From the NCBI RefSeq assembly GCF_003626695.1, contig NZ_RBAH01000007.1, positions 221,748 to 285,747 on the forward strand: a stretch of DNA of 64,000 nt. The letters run 5' to 3'. The stretch's first letter is position 1; every line of letters begins with the position of its first letter. This document shows, one piece after another, positions 8,951 to 16,070 of this stretch. The notes below the pieces were generated by a model. The model saw nothing but the letters and a program-made list of their open reading frames with translations. It was not told the DNA's origin and did not search any database. The translations under genes and the position numbers were made by a program. Source of the stretch: Paenibacillus ginsengarvi. GTDB taxonomy: Bacteria > Bacillota > Bacilli > Paenibacillales > NBRC-103111.

Positions 8951-9098
8951 CGGTATGCCTCCCTTTGTCCGCAAATCTCACTTGTAACCCGATTTTAATG
9001 CGAAGTACCCTTATTCAGCAAATATATAAAACCAATATCTATAATAGCTATCACCTATAACTTTGGTAGTTGGAACAACGAAAAAGGTCCATACAATG

Positions 9099-9126
9099 CA
9101 AAAATCCCACCTTCAACAGGCGGGAG
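9099..9126 (-). terminator. Terminator-like hairpin inside the leuB leader (possible attenuator)
   Basis: On the minus strand TCCCGCC and GGTGGGA (9125-9119 with 9111-9105, one G-T pair) flank a 7-base loop and are followed by TTTTT. It lies about 155 bases upstream of the leuB start and downstream of its predicted promoter, so it could stop transcription before the gene. No T-box core was found. The remaining 8951-9276 region holds no gene. Confidence 0.45.
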
Positions 9127-9182
9127 TAATGATTTTTGACATATATAAACACAAGTAGGATATCCTCGACATCCATATTATT

Positions 9183-9211
9183 AGTATAAACGACGGCTGA
9201 TTATAAGTCTA
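9183..9211 (-). promoter_or_regulatory. Predicted promoter of leuB
   Basis: Read on the minus strand: TAGACT (9211-9206) and TATACT (9188-9183) with exactly 17 bases between them. This gives a leader of about 225 bases containing the terminator-like hairpin. Confidence 0.45.
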
Positions 9212-9256
9212 TACTTTTTCCGTTTTTTCCCGTAATTTCTTAGGGGTAATGCAAAA

Positions 9257-9271
9257 AACCTCCAGGAGGTT
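9257..9271 (+). promoter_or_regulatory. Shine-Dalgarno embedded in a perfect palindrome before the ABC exporter
   Basis: AACCTCCAGGAGGTT is fully self-complementary and contains the AGGAGG ribosome site (9264-9269) of the gene starting at 9277. In RNA the arms AACCT and AGGTT can pair and partly hide the site, or two transcripts could pair. Confidence 0.5.
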
Positions 9272-9276
9272 CTTCC

Positions 9277-11031
9277 ATGCCCCAATCCCCGATCCGAAGC
9301 AAAACCGGCTTCGCCATCCACAGACTCACCCCGTTCAAAGGCCGTATCGCCCTGCTGTTTTTGCTGCTGCTCACCGGCATCGCCCTGCAAATTTACAGCC
9401 CCCGTTATGTGCAGTTGTTTATCGATCAGGCGAAACAAGGGAGCGAGCTGTCCGTACTGACGACCAGCGCCCTTCTCTTCTTGCTGCTTACGTCGATACG
9501 CCAAGTTGTTACGGTAGCCGTGCAGGCCATGACCGGAGAGCTGACCTGGAACGTGACGAACCGGCTTCGGCTCGAGCTGGCCGGGCTCTGTCTCGAACGC
9601 GATTCAAACTTTCACAGTCGCCATACGCCCGGCGAGCTGCTGGAAAGAATCGACGGAGACGCCAGCAAGCTGAACAACTTTTTGTCCGCTTTTATATTAA
9701 AAGTTATCGGCAACCATCTGCTGATCGTCGCCGCTGCAGCCGCCATCTGGTTCATTCACCCCGTCGTCGGCGCTGCCGTCACCGGATTGTCCGCGCTTGC
9801 GCTGTATGTGCTGCACCGGATGGGCAGCTACGGAACTTCGACGGTGCGCCGTTATTTGGCCGAATCGGCCGAACTGCTCGGCTACATGGAGGAACGAATC
9901 GCAGGGAGAGAAGATATTCGCGCCCTGAACGCAACCTCGCATGTGCTTGCCTCGTATTACGATCGTCTTCGCAGCTTGTACCGAACGCGCAAGCGGACAG
10001 GAGCCGTCCTCGGGATTACACTGAACGCCGGTGAAGTAACGCTCGCCGCCGTGCTTGCCGGGACGCTGCTTGCGCTTGGCCTTTTATCTTTGCACGGTGC
10101 GGACTTGACGATCGGCACGATATTTCTTGTGTACTACTACGTTACGATGCTGCTCGTTCCGCTGCGCAATATCGTAGCCGAAATGTCGGATTTGCAGCAG
10201 GCCGGAGCTGCGCTGCACCGCGTGGGCGAGCTGCTTGCCGAAGGACGTTCGGCGGAAGCGTCCCCCTCTTCCGAAAACTGCCGCTTGACCGGAGAAGGTT
10301 CATTATCCGTCCGTTTCGAGCAGGTGACGTTCGGGTATGAGGTGGCGAATCCGGTCATACGAGCTTTAAGCTTCGAGGTCCCGGCAGGTCGGACGATCGG
10401 TATCGTCGGCAGAACGGGCAGCGGCAAATCGACGATCGCCAAGCTGCTGTTCCGACTGTTCGAAACTCAGCAGGGAACGATTACAATCGGCGGCGACGAT
10501 ATCCGCAGCCTCGATCAGGACAGCCTCCGCTCACGGATCGCCTACATCCCGCAGTCCACCCAGCTGTTCGAAGGAACGCTGCGCGACAACATCACGATGT
10601 TCGATCCGTCCGTTTCAAACGACGAGCTGTATGAAACGATGCGAATACTGCACATGAACGTATGGCTAGAGCACTTCCCGCAATCACTCGATAAACTCGT
10701 CAGCCGGGACGGACAAAATTTGTCTGCCGGAGAGGCGCAGTTGATCGCATTTGCGCGAGCTTTTCTGAAGCGGCCGGGCATCGTCATCATGGACGAAGCT
10801 TCCTCGCGGATCGACCCTGCGACGGAGCGGACGATCGCAGAGGCCGTTGCCAGGCTGATGTCGGGCCGGACGGTGCTGGTCATCGCTCATAAGCTCGATA
10901 CGGTGGCGAGTATGGACTATATGCTGGTTATGCAGAACGGCACGGCGGCCGAGTTCGGAGAGACGCGGCAGCTGGCGCAAGATCCGTCGAGCGTTTATGC
11001 ATCCATGCTGCGGAAAGCGAGGGAAGCGTAA
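9277..11031 (+). CDS. ABC exporter half-transporter, subunit A (consensus ATPase residues, altered signature)
   Basis: Membrane-fused ATPase of 584 residues, one half of a predicted heterodimeric exporter. The six-helix membrane domain spans about residues 10-320. The ATPase domain has Walker A GRTGSGKST at residue 378, Q-loop IPQSTQ, Walker B with the catalytic Glu507 (IVIMDEASS) and the switch His538 (IAHKLD). Its signature motif is LSAGE (from residue 482) instead of LSGGQ. The gene ends in TAATG with the next gene, so both are coupled. Multidrug, lipid or peptide export is possible; no substrate gene is adjacent. The ribosome site lies in a palindrome. Confidence 0.93.
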   Translation: MPQSPIRSKTGFAIHRLTPFKGRIALLFLLLLTGIALQIYSPRYVQLFIDQAKQGSELSVLTTSALLFLLLTSIRQVVTVAVQAMTGELTWNVTNRLRLELAGLCLERDSNFHSRHTPGELLERIDGDASKLNNFLSAFILKVIGNHLLIVAAAAAIWFIHPVVGAAVTGLSALALYVLHRMGSYGTSTVRRYLAESAELLGYMEERIAGREDIRALNATSHVLASYYDRLRSLYRTRKRTGAVLGITLNAGEVTLAAVLAGTLLALGLLSLHGADLTIGTIFLVYYYVTMLLVPLRNIVAEMSDLQQAGAALHRVGELLAEGRSAEASPSSENCRLTGEGSLSVRFEQVTFGYEVANPVIRALSFEVPAGRTIGIVGRTGSGKSTIAKLLFRLFETQQGTITIGGDDIRSLDQDSLRSRIAYIPQSTQLFEGTLRDNITMFDPSVSNDELYETMRILHMNVWLEHFPQSLDKLVSRDGQNLSAGEAQLIAFARAFLKRPGIVIMDEASSRIDPATERTIAEAVARLMSGRTVLVIAHKLDTVASMDYMLVMQNGTAAEFGETRQLAQDPSSVYASMLRKAREA

Positions 11032-12761
11032 TGCGCGACGTATGGGTCGTTCTAAAAGCGATGTTTCTGTACGCGCCGATCCGGTACGGCACAGTCGCAT
11101 TCTTACGCATTGTCGGCTATGGCGGCTTGGGCGTCCTTACCGGCCTGCTTATAAAACGCTTCTTCGATGAGGCGTCCGCTTCAAGGCTGACGGCTTCTTC
11201 GGTGATTGGGCTGGCGGCGCTGCTGCTGATCGTTCCGCTCGTTCAAGCGTTCTCCTATTATCTCGATCTTTCGCTCAGCTACGGATGGACGGAAATTATT
11301 CGCGCCATTTTCCGCCGCAACCTGTTCCGATTCGCGCTCGAACATCCGGGTGCGTCGCCGCTGCCGGTCAGCCACGGGAAACTGATGAACATCATCCGCA
11401 CCGACGCGGCCGTGCCGGAGTCGCTCATGTGGGATTTGCCGTATTTTCTCGCCTATACGCTGTTCTCCCTGTGCGGCTTGGCCGTGCTCGGCGCTATTGA
11501 TGCGGTGACGACCGCCTCGCTGTTCGTTCCGATGCTCCTTGCCGTCATCGCCTCGCAAATGCTGAAGCGCCGTATCGGCTATCATTACGAGCGGCAGCAG
11601 AAAACGTCCGACCGTTTCCTCGGTTTGCTCTCGGACATACTCCGTCATCACGAGACGATTCGCATCAACAGCGCTTCCCCCGCCTTCTTGAACCGACTGG
11701 CCGCTGCGGCCGAAGAACGGGCGACTGCCGGGAAGAGAAACACCTTGTTTCAAGCGCTGCTCGGCTCCGTCTACGAATATATCGTAGGCGCAGGCATCGT
11801 GCTGCTATTGCTGCTCATCAGCGGAAACATGCGTACCGGCGGCGTCACGGTCGGCAGCTTCACGCTGTTTATTTTTTTCCTCGGTTATGTGTCGAACGCG
11901 ATTCGGATGATGTCTACTGTAACTGCGGGCTTCAAAAAGGCGGAATCCGCGCTGTCCCGAATCGCGGAGCTGTTCGGCGAGGAGTCCGTCCGCAAGCTGA
12001 CCCGGCACGATTCGCTTTATCTGGATGCGGCTCCTCCCCTAACTCCGGCACCGACGCGTTCCGGGCGTCTGGAACGAATGGAGCTTCGCCGTCTTGGCTA
12101 CCGCTATCCGGGTACGGACCGAGGGATCGACGACATCGGCTTCTCGCTTCCTCGCGCCTCGATAACAGTCATTACCGGTCCGGTAGGCGCGGGCAAAACG
12201 ACGCTGCTGCGTACGGTTCTCGGACTGCTCGAAGGCAGAACCGGAGATGTCGTCTGGCACGGCTCCGCTCTTCCCGATCCGGGCTATGCTCCGGTCCCTC
12301 CGCTGGCGGGTTACGTCCCGCAAATTCCGTCCTTGTACAGCGGAACGCTGCGAGATAATCTGCTGCTCGGTTATCCCGATGATTCGCTCGAGGAAGCGCT
12401 GCACGTGTCGATGCTGGAAGACGAAATGACTCTTTTTCCGGACGGTCTGGATACACGGGTCGGCCCGAACGGGGCGACCTTGTCCGGCGGACAGAGACAA
12501 CGCCTCGCCATCGCAAGGATGATCGTCCGCAAGGCCGAGCTGTGGGTGCTCGACGACATTTCCAGCGCTTTGGATGCCGATACGGAAATCCGTCTATGGC
12601 AGCGGATCGACAAGGTTCGCAGGCGCGAAGGCATCACTTGCCTCGTAGTCAGCAACAAGCCGTACGTGACCGCCTATGCCGACCAGATGCTTACGCTCGA
12701 AGACGGCAAGATCGTCAGCTCAAAATCCCGTTCGGCCGATCGCCCTGCGTCACGGGCTTGA
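11031..12761 (+). CDS. ABC exporter half-transporter, subunit B (degenerate ATP site, canonical signature)
   Basis: Partner of the previous gene, 576 residues, with the start overlapping the previous stop by one base. The membrane domain covers about residues 10-310. The ATPase domain carries Walker A (from residue 383, GPVGAGKTT) and a canonical LSGGQ (from residue 484). The Walker B glutamate is replaced by Asp509 (VLDDISS) and the switch histidine by Asn542 (VSNKPY). Such losses are the mark of the degenerate site in heterodimeric exporters such as BmrCD, LmrCD and TM287/288. The two chains complement each other precisely, so a working heterodimer is likely. Confidence 0.93.
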   Translation: MRDVWVVLKAMFLYAPIRYGTVAFLRIVGYGGLGVLTGLLIKRFFDEASASRLTASSVIGLAALLLIVPLVQAFSYYLDLSLSYGWTEIIRAIFRRNLFRFALEHPGASPLPVSHGKLMNIIRTDAAVPESLMWDLPYFLAYTLFSLCGLAVLGAIDAVTTASLFVPMLLAVIASQMLKRRIGYHYERQQKTSDRFLGLLSDILRHHETIRINSASPAFLNRLAAAAEERATAGKRNTLFQALLGSVYEYIVGAGIVLLLLLISGNMRTGGVTVGSFTLFIFFLGYVSNAIRMMSTVTAGFKKAESALSRIAELFGEESVRKLTRHDSLYLDAAPPLTPAPTRSGRLERMELRRLGYRYPGTDRGIDDIGFSLPRASITVITGPVGAGKTTLLRTVLGLLEGRTGDVVWHGSALPDPGYAPVPPLAGYVPQIPSLYSGTLRDNLLLGYPDDSLEEALHVSMLEDEMTLFPDGLDTRVGPNGATLSGGQRQRLAIARMIVRKAELWVLDDISSALDADTEIRLWQRIDKVRRREGITCLVVSNKPYVTAYADQMLTLEDGKIVSSKSRSADRPASRA

Positions 12762-12899
12762 GCTTTACTTCCCTGTTATCCCGGCCCGAGGATAAACCTA
12801 CCATTTCATGAAAATGTGGGGCGTATTGCCTTACATGTCAACATTTTGGCAATGAAATCCCTTCCCGACCAAGTTACAATATCTATCAGGAGGGATGAC

Positions 12900-13589
12900 A
12901 TGAAAAAGAAGATTATTAGTCTTGTTTCTATCGCCGCCATATCGCTGACCATCTCCACTAGCGCCTTCGCCTCGCCGGGAACGGTAGAACGATCGGTAAA
13001 CTTCCGTTCGGCGCCTTCTACAGGCAGCTCGGTTTATCAACTGATCAAATCCGGTTCGTCTATCGATATTTTGGAGAAAGTAAACTCTTATTGGTACAAA
13101 GTTTCGTATAACGGAAAAGTAGGCTACGTGTCTACCGACTACGTGAAAGCCTCTGGCGGCAGCTCGTCAGGCGGATCTTCCGGAGGATCGCCGGGCAACC
13201 CTTCGTCCTCATCAAAGGTGGACCGCATCATCGCTCACGCCCAGGCGCTCAAAGGCATAGTCCATTATTCATACGGCGTCAACAAACCGACCTCGGTCAT
13301 GGACTGCTCCGCTTTTACCAAATACGTATTCGGACTTGAAGGCATCTCGCTCAAATGGGGCACGCGTTACCAGAAGGACGCCGGCAGCTTCGTCTCCAAG
13401 AGCAATTTGCAGAAAGGCGATCTCGTCTTTTTCTCGACAAGCACAAAAGGCACGATCGGCCATGTCGGCATATACATAGGAAACGGACAAATGATACATA
13501 ACAGCCCTTCGTTCGACGGAGTCGGCATCTCCTCGATCAATTCGGGCTACTGGGCCGACCGTTACGTGACGGCTCGCCGCGTGCTGTAG
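12900..13589 (+). CDS. Secreted cell-wall hydrolase with SH3b and NlpC/P60 domains
   Basis: Predicted exported peptidoglycan endopeptidase of 229 residues. ATG 12900 follows AGGAGGG and starts a clear signal peptide (MKKK, hydrophobic core, cleavage near AFA-S at residue 24). An SH3b wall-binding domain covers about residues 28-76 (VNFRSAPSTGSSVYQLI, GYVSTDYV). A Ser/Gly linker follows, then an NlpC/P60 domain (about 98-228) with catalytic Cys in MDCSAF, His in GHVGIYIG and a third residue around MIHNSP. It cuts wall peptides, typically gamma-D-Glu to diamino-acid bonds. Monocistronic, with its own terminator. Confidence 0.95.
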   Translation: MKKKIISLVSIAAISLTISTSAFASPGTVERSVNFRSAPSTGSSVYQLIKSGSSIDILEKVNSYWYKVSYNGKVGYVSTDYVKASGGSSSGGSSGGSPGNPSSSSKVDRIIAHAQALKGIVHYSYGVNKPTSVMDCSAFTKYVFGLEGISLKWGTRYQKDAGSFVSKSNLQKGDLVFFSTSTKGTIGHVGIYIGNGQMIHNSPSFDGVGISSINSGYWADRYVTARRVL

Positions 13590-13610
13590 AGGTACATAAC
13601 AAGCAAGGAT

Positions 13611-13652
13611 GACGCTTCGATGCGCTTTATGCGCTTCGGGCGTCTTTTTTTC
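13611..13652 (+). terminator. Intrinsic terminator after the NlpC/P60 gene
   Basis: GACGC (13611-13615) pairs with GCGTC (13640-13644), enclosing a GCGC/GCGC inner stem, followed by a run of eight T. Confidence 0.8.
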
Positions 13653-13716
13653 CGTTCATGACAGGTAGTTACACAACAGAGGAAACGAAATAATGGTATA
13701 ATAGTGTTGATAAGGA

Positions 13717-14094
13717 ATGGAGCTGATTCGGATGCACGACCTGCTTGACCCCAAGAATGATTTTGTCTTTAAGCGAATCTTTGGCAGCGAAGAACCGCAA
13801 TTAGGCAAAGCGATGACGGCATTGGAATATTTGAGCCAAAGTGCGGAAGTGCGACGGCTGTACGAGATGAGGCAAAAGGCGCTGCATGACGAGGTTTCCA
13901 TGCTCGAAAGGGCTCGCGAGGAAGGAGAACGCAGAGGTCGAGAGCAAGGCCGGGAGCAAGGCCGGGAACAAGGTCTGTATGAAAAATCCGCAGAAATCGC
14001 TCGAAAAATGCTTGCCAAAGGCAATGAGATCGATGAAATTGTGGAGTTGTCGGGATTAACCGCTGAGGAGATTGAGCGGTTGAAAGCTCATTAA
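13717..14094 (+). pseudogene. Internally deleted Rpn/PDDEXK-family nuclease-transposase remnant
   Basis: A 125-residue frame that joins the first 20 or so residues of a Rpn-type protein (HDLLDPKNDFVFKRIFGSEE) directly to its C-terminal tail (LEYLSQSAEVRRLYEMRQKA, then EREEG-like repeats). Full members of this PD-(D/E)XK transposase family are close to 290 residues, so about 160 residues with the catalytic motif are missing. The frame stays open across the join, so a short protein could still be made. Three 12-base tandem units (13939-13974) encode REQG repeats. The start is ATG 13717 or 13732; a TATAAT lies at 13697-13702. Confidence 0.75.
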
Positions 14095-14139
14095 GAGCCA
14101 AGCATCGCCCGCCCAAAATCATTACTTAATTCGGAGACT

Positions 14140-14262
14140 GCCACGCAAAAGAATGCACCATCCGGCACCGGAACCTGGCAACTGCCGAGCCAGGCTTGAC
14201 CCGTGGCCTTTGACAGGTAGATGCGTATGCGATGAGCGAAGGGGCCTGAGGGCCCTTTTTCG
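14140..14262 (+). ncRNA. Possible structured RNA element ending in a terminator, upstream of lutR
   Basis: An outer stem GCCACG (14140-14145) pairs with CGTGGC (14202-14207) and encloses a perfect hairpin CCTGGC/GCCAGG (14174-14179 with 14189-14194) plus a CCGG pair. About 35 bases later lies an intrinsic terminator (14240-14260: AGGG-CC, loop TGAG, GGCCCT, then TTTTT). The layout resembles a leader or small RNA, but conserved boxes of the riboswitches I know (T-box, SAM, cobalamin, TPP, c-di-GMP) are absent. It could also be the trailer of the nuclease remnant. Confidence 0.3.
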
Positions 14263-14337
14263 CACCAGCTCCCCCTTTCCATTCCTCCGGCCGTCTATGC
14301 TACAATAGAATCTATTAGTCTGCCTGGAGGAACTGAA

Positions 14338-15075
14338 ATGGAAGTTAGACGCATCGCAAACCGTAAAATATACGAGCAAATCGCCGAGCAGATTCAAGAG
14401 CAGATCGTAAGCGGCAGGCTGACGCCCGGCCAGAAGCTGCCCTCCACGCGGGAGCTGACCGAGCGTTATCAAGTCGGACGTTCGACGATGCGTGAAGCGC
14501 TCAGCATGCTCAAAGCAATGGGACTAATCGAAATCCGCCAGGGCGAAGGCTGCTTCGTCCGCAGCCCCCAAGAGGCGGAAGTGGAAGTGCCCCGGTTCGA
14601 GCATTTGTTCACAAGCATGGAGGCGGTTGTCGAGCTGCTAGAGGCACGCATCTCGCTCGAGGTGGCGAACGCCGGACTGGCCGCAGTGAAGCGTACCGAC
14701 GACGACGTTGCCGCGCTTGAGGCCGTACTTGCGGATATGGACAACGAGCGGGCAACGGAAACGGTCGGCGAGAAGCAGGATATGCGCTTTCACCTGACGC
14801 TGGCGAGGGCGACGCACAATTCGATTATGGTAAAGCTGCTCGAGACGATCTCGGCGCAAGTCGAGCTGACTATCCGCGAAACCCGCCGGGTTAGGCTATA
14901 TGCGAACAAAGAAATCGCCGGCCAGCTGTGGCGCGAGCACAAGGCGATTGCCGACGCGGTATCGGCGCGCGATCCGGAGCAAGCGCAGGCGGCGATGCGG
15001 CGGCATCTGATTCACGTGGAAGAAGAAATTATGAAGCATTGGCGGCGGCAAAGCGGCTCTCCCGCGCAGCCGTAG
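14338..15075 (+). CDS. lutR: GntR/FadR-family regulator of lactate utilisation
   Basis: DNA-binding regulator of 245 residues. The N-terminal winged helix (residues 5-72) has IYEQIAEQIQEQI, PGQKLPSTREL and STMREALSMLKAMGLIE, typical of GntR proteins. The C-terminal all-helical FadR ligand domain (about 95-230) includes RLHLTLA-type and LIHVEEEI segments with metal-binding histidines. It sits directly before lutABC in the same direction, as LutR does next to lut genes in Bacillus relatives, so control of lactate oxidation is likely. TACAAT at 14301-14306 may be its minus-10 box. AACTG-spaced GGAGG precedes ATG 14338. Confidence 0.9.
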   Translation: MEVRRIANRKIYEQIAEQIQEQIVSGRLTPGQKLPSTRELTERYQVGRSTMREALSMLKAMGLIEIRQGEGCFVRSPQEAEVEVPRFEHLFTSMEAVVELLEARISLEVANAGLAAVKRTDDDVAALEAVLADMDNERATETVGEKQDMRFHLTLARATHNSIMVKLLETISAQVELTIRETRRVRLYANKEIAGQLWREHKAIADAVSARDPEQAQAAMRRHLIHVEEEIMKHWRRQSGSPAQP

Positions 15076-15086
15076 GCTTACGGAAC

Positions 15087-15113
15087 ATAACAGCCGCTAC
15101 AAGGGGCTGTTAT
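15087..15113 (+). terminator. Hairpin after lutR
   Basis: ATAACAGCC (15087-15095) and GGCTGTTAT (15105-15113) form a perfect 9-base-pair stem right after the stop codon. The following TTTCC is a weak tail. Confidence 0.5.
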
Positions 15114-15252
15114 TTCCGCCGCGCGAATGGCCGTAGCGGAACACCGGCCCGGGCGAGCATATCCTGTTTTCGCAACATATCCGGGCAGCACCCTCTCCCC
15201 TTCCCAATACAAAGCGTTTCAAACGCCGGTGAAGGCGAAAAAATATCTTTTC

Positions 15253-15282
15253 TTTTCATTAGTTGTCTGATAACCTGATAAT
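15253..15282 (+). promoter_or_regulatory. Candidate lutABC promoter and FadR-type operator
   Basis: TTTTCA (15253-15258) and GATAAT (15277-15282) with 18 bases between form a weak promoter. Within it TTGTCTGATAA (15263-15273) fits the FadR-subfamily operator TNGTNNNACNA with one mismatch, and CTGATAA occurs twice in a row. LutR binding here would block the promoter. Confidence 0.4.
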
Positions 15283-15338
15283 TAGATGACTTCGAATAAC
15301 AAGTCCAGCCTACTCCAGAAAGAGGGGTTCCCATTTCC

Positions 15339-16070
15339 ATGAAAGTATCGCTATTTATAACATGTCTGGCCGACATGATGTATCCGGAGGTTGGCGAAAG
15401 CGTCGTCCGGCTGCTGCATAAGTACGGCTGCGAGGTCGATTTCCCTGAGCTGCAAACATGCTGCGGACAACCCGCGTTCAACAGCGGCTACCAGGACGAG
15501 GCGCGTGTTGTGGCTCGGCAGTGGATTCGTGCGTTCGAGCACAGCGACTATATCGTCTCCCCTTCCGGCTCCTGCACCGGCATGATTCATCACTACTACC
15601 CGCAGCTGTTCGAGGGAGAGCCTGAATGGAAAGCAAAAGCGGAAGCATTGATCGCAAAAACGTACGAGTTCTCGCAATTTCTCGTTCAAGTGCTCGGCGT
15701 AACCGATGTCGGCGCTTCGTTCCCGCACAAGGCAACCTACCACCCTTCCTGCCACGCCATGCGGCTGCTCGGAGTGAAGACCGAGCCGGCGGAGCTGATG
15801 AGCCGCATTCACGGTTTGGAACTGGTCGAGCTGCCGCATAAGGAAGACTGCTGCGGATTCGGCGGAACGTTCGCGGTGAAGATGGCCGATATGTCGGAAG
15901 CGATGGTTTGCGAGAAGGCGAAGCATGTGCTGGAGACGAACGCGGACGTGCTCGTCGGCACGGACATGGGCTGCCTGATGAACATCGAAGGCAGGCTGAA
16001 CAAGGAAGGAAAACCGATCCGCGTTATGCATTTGGCGCAATTGCTGGAACAAGGAGGAACTTCACGATGA
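15339..16070 (+). CDS. lutA: Lactate utilisation protein A, Fe-S oxidoreductase subunit
   Basis: Soluble subunit of the LutABC L-lactate oxidising complex, 243 residues. It is a CCG-domain protein: two cysteine-rich CCG motifs are seen, TCCGQPAF near residue 44 and DCCGFGG near residue 171, which bind a Fe-S cofactor in this family (as in GlcF and heterodisulfide reductase subunits). The first gene of lutABC; its stop overlaps the lutB start (ATGA at 16067-16070). The complex turns lactate to pyruvate and supports growth on lactate, and biofilm formation in B. subtilis. Confidence 0.95.
   Translation: MKVSLFITCLADMMYPEVGESVVRLLHKYGCEVDFPELQTCCGQPAFNSGYQDEARVVARQWIRAFEHSDYIVSPSGSCTGMIHHYYPQLFEGEPEWKAKAEALIAKTYEFSQFLVQVLGVTDVGASFPHKATYHPSCHAMRLLGVKTEPAELMSRIHGLELVELPHKEDCCGFGGTFAVKMADMSEAMVCEKAKHVLETNADVLVGTDMGCLMNIEGRLNKEGKPIRVMHLAQLLEQGGTSR

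Noticed and set aside
9099..9211. T-box riboswitch before the leuB-like gene
   Set aside because: The conserved T-box core (AGGGTGGNACCGCG) and a specifier loop could not be found.
14140..14262. Assigning the element to SAM, c-di-GMP or c-di-AMP riboswitches
   Set aside because: Only isolated short matches were seen; the conserved cores are absent.
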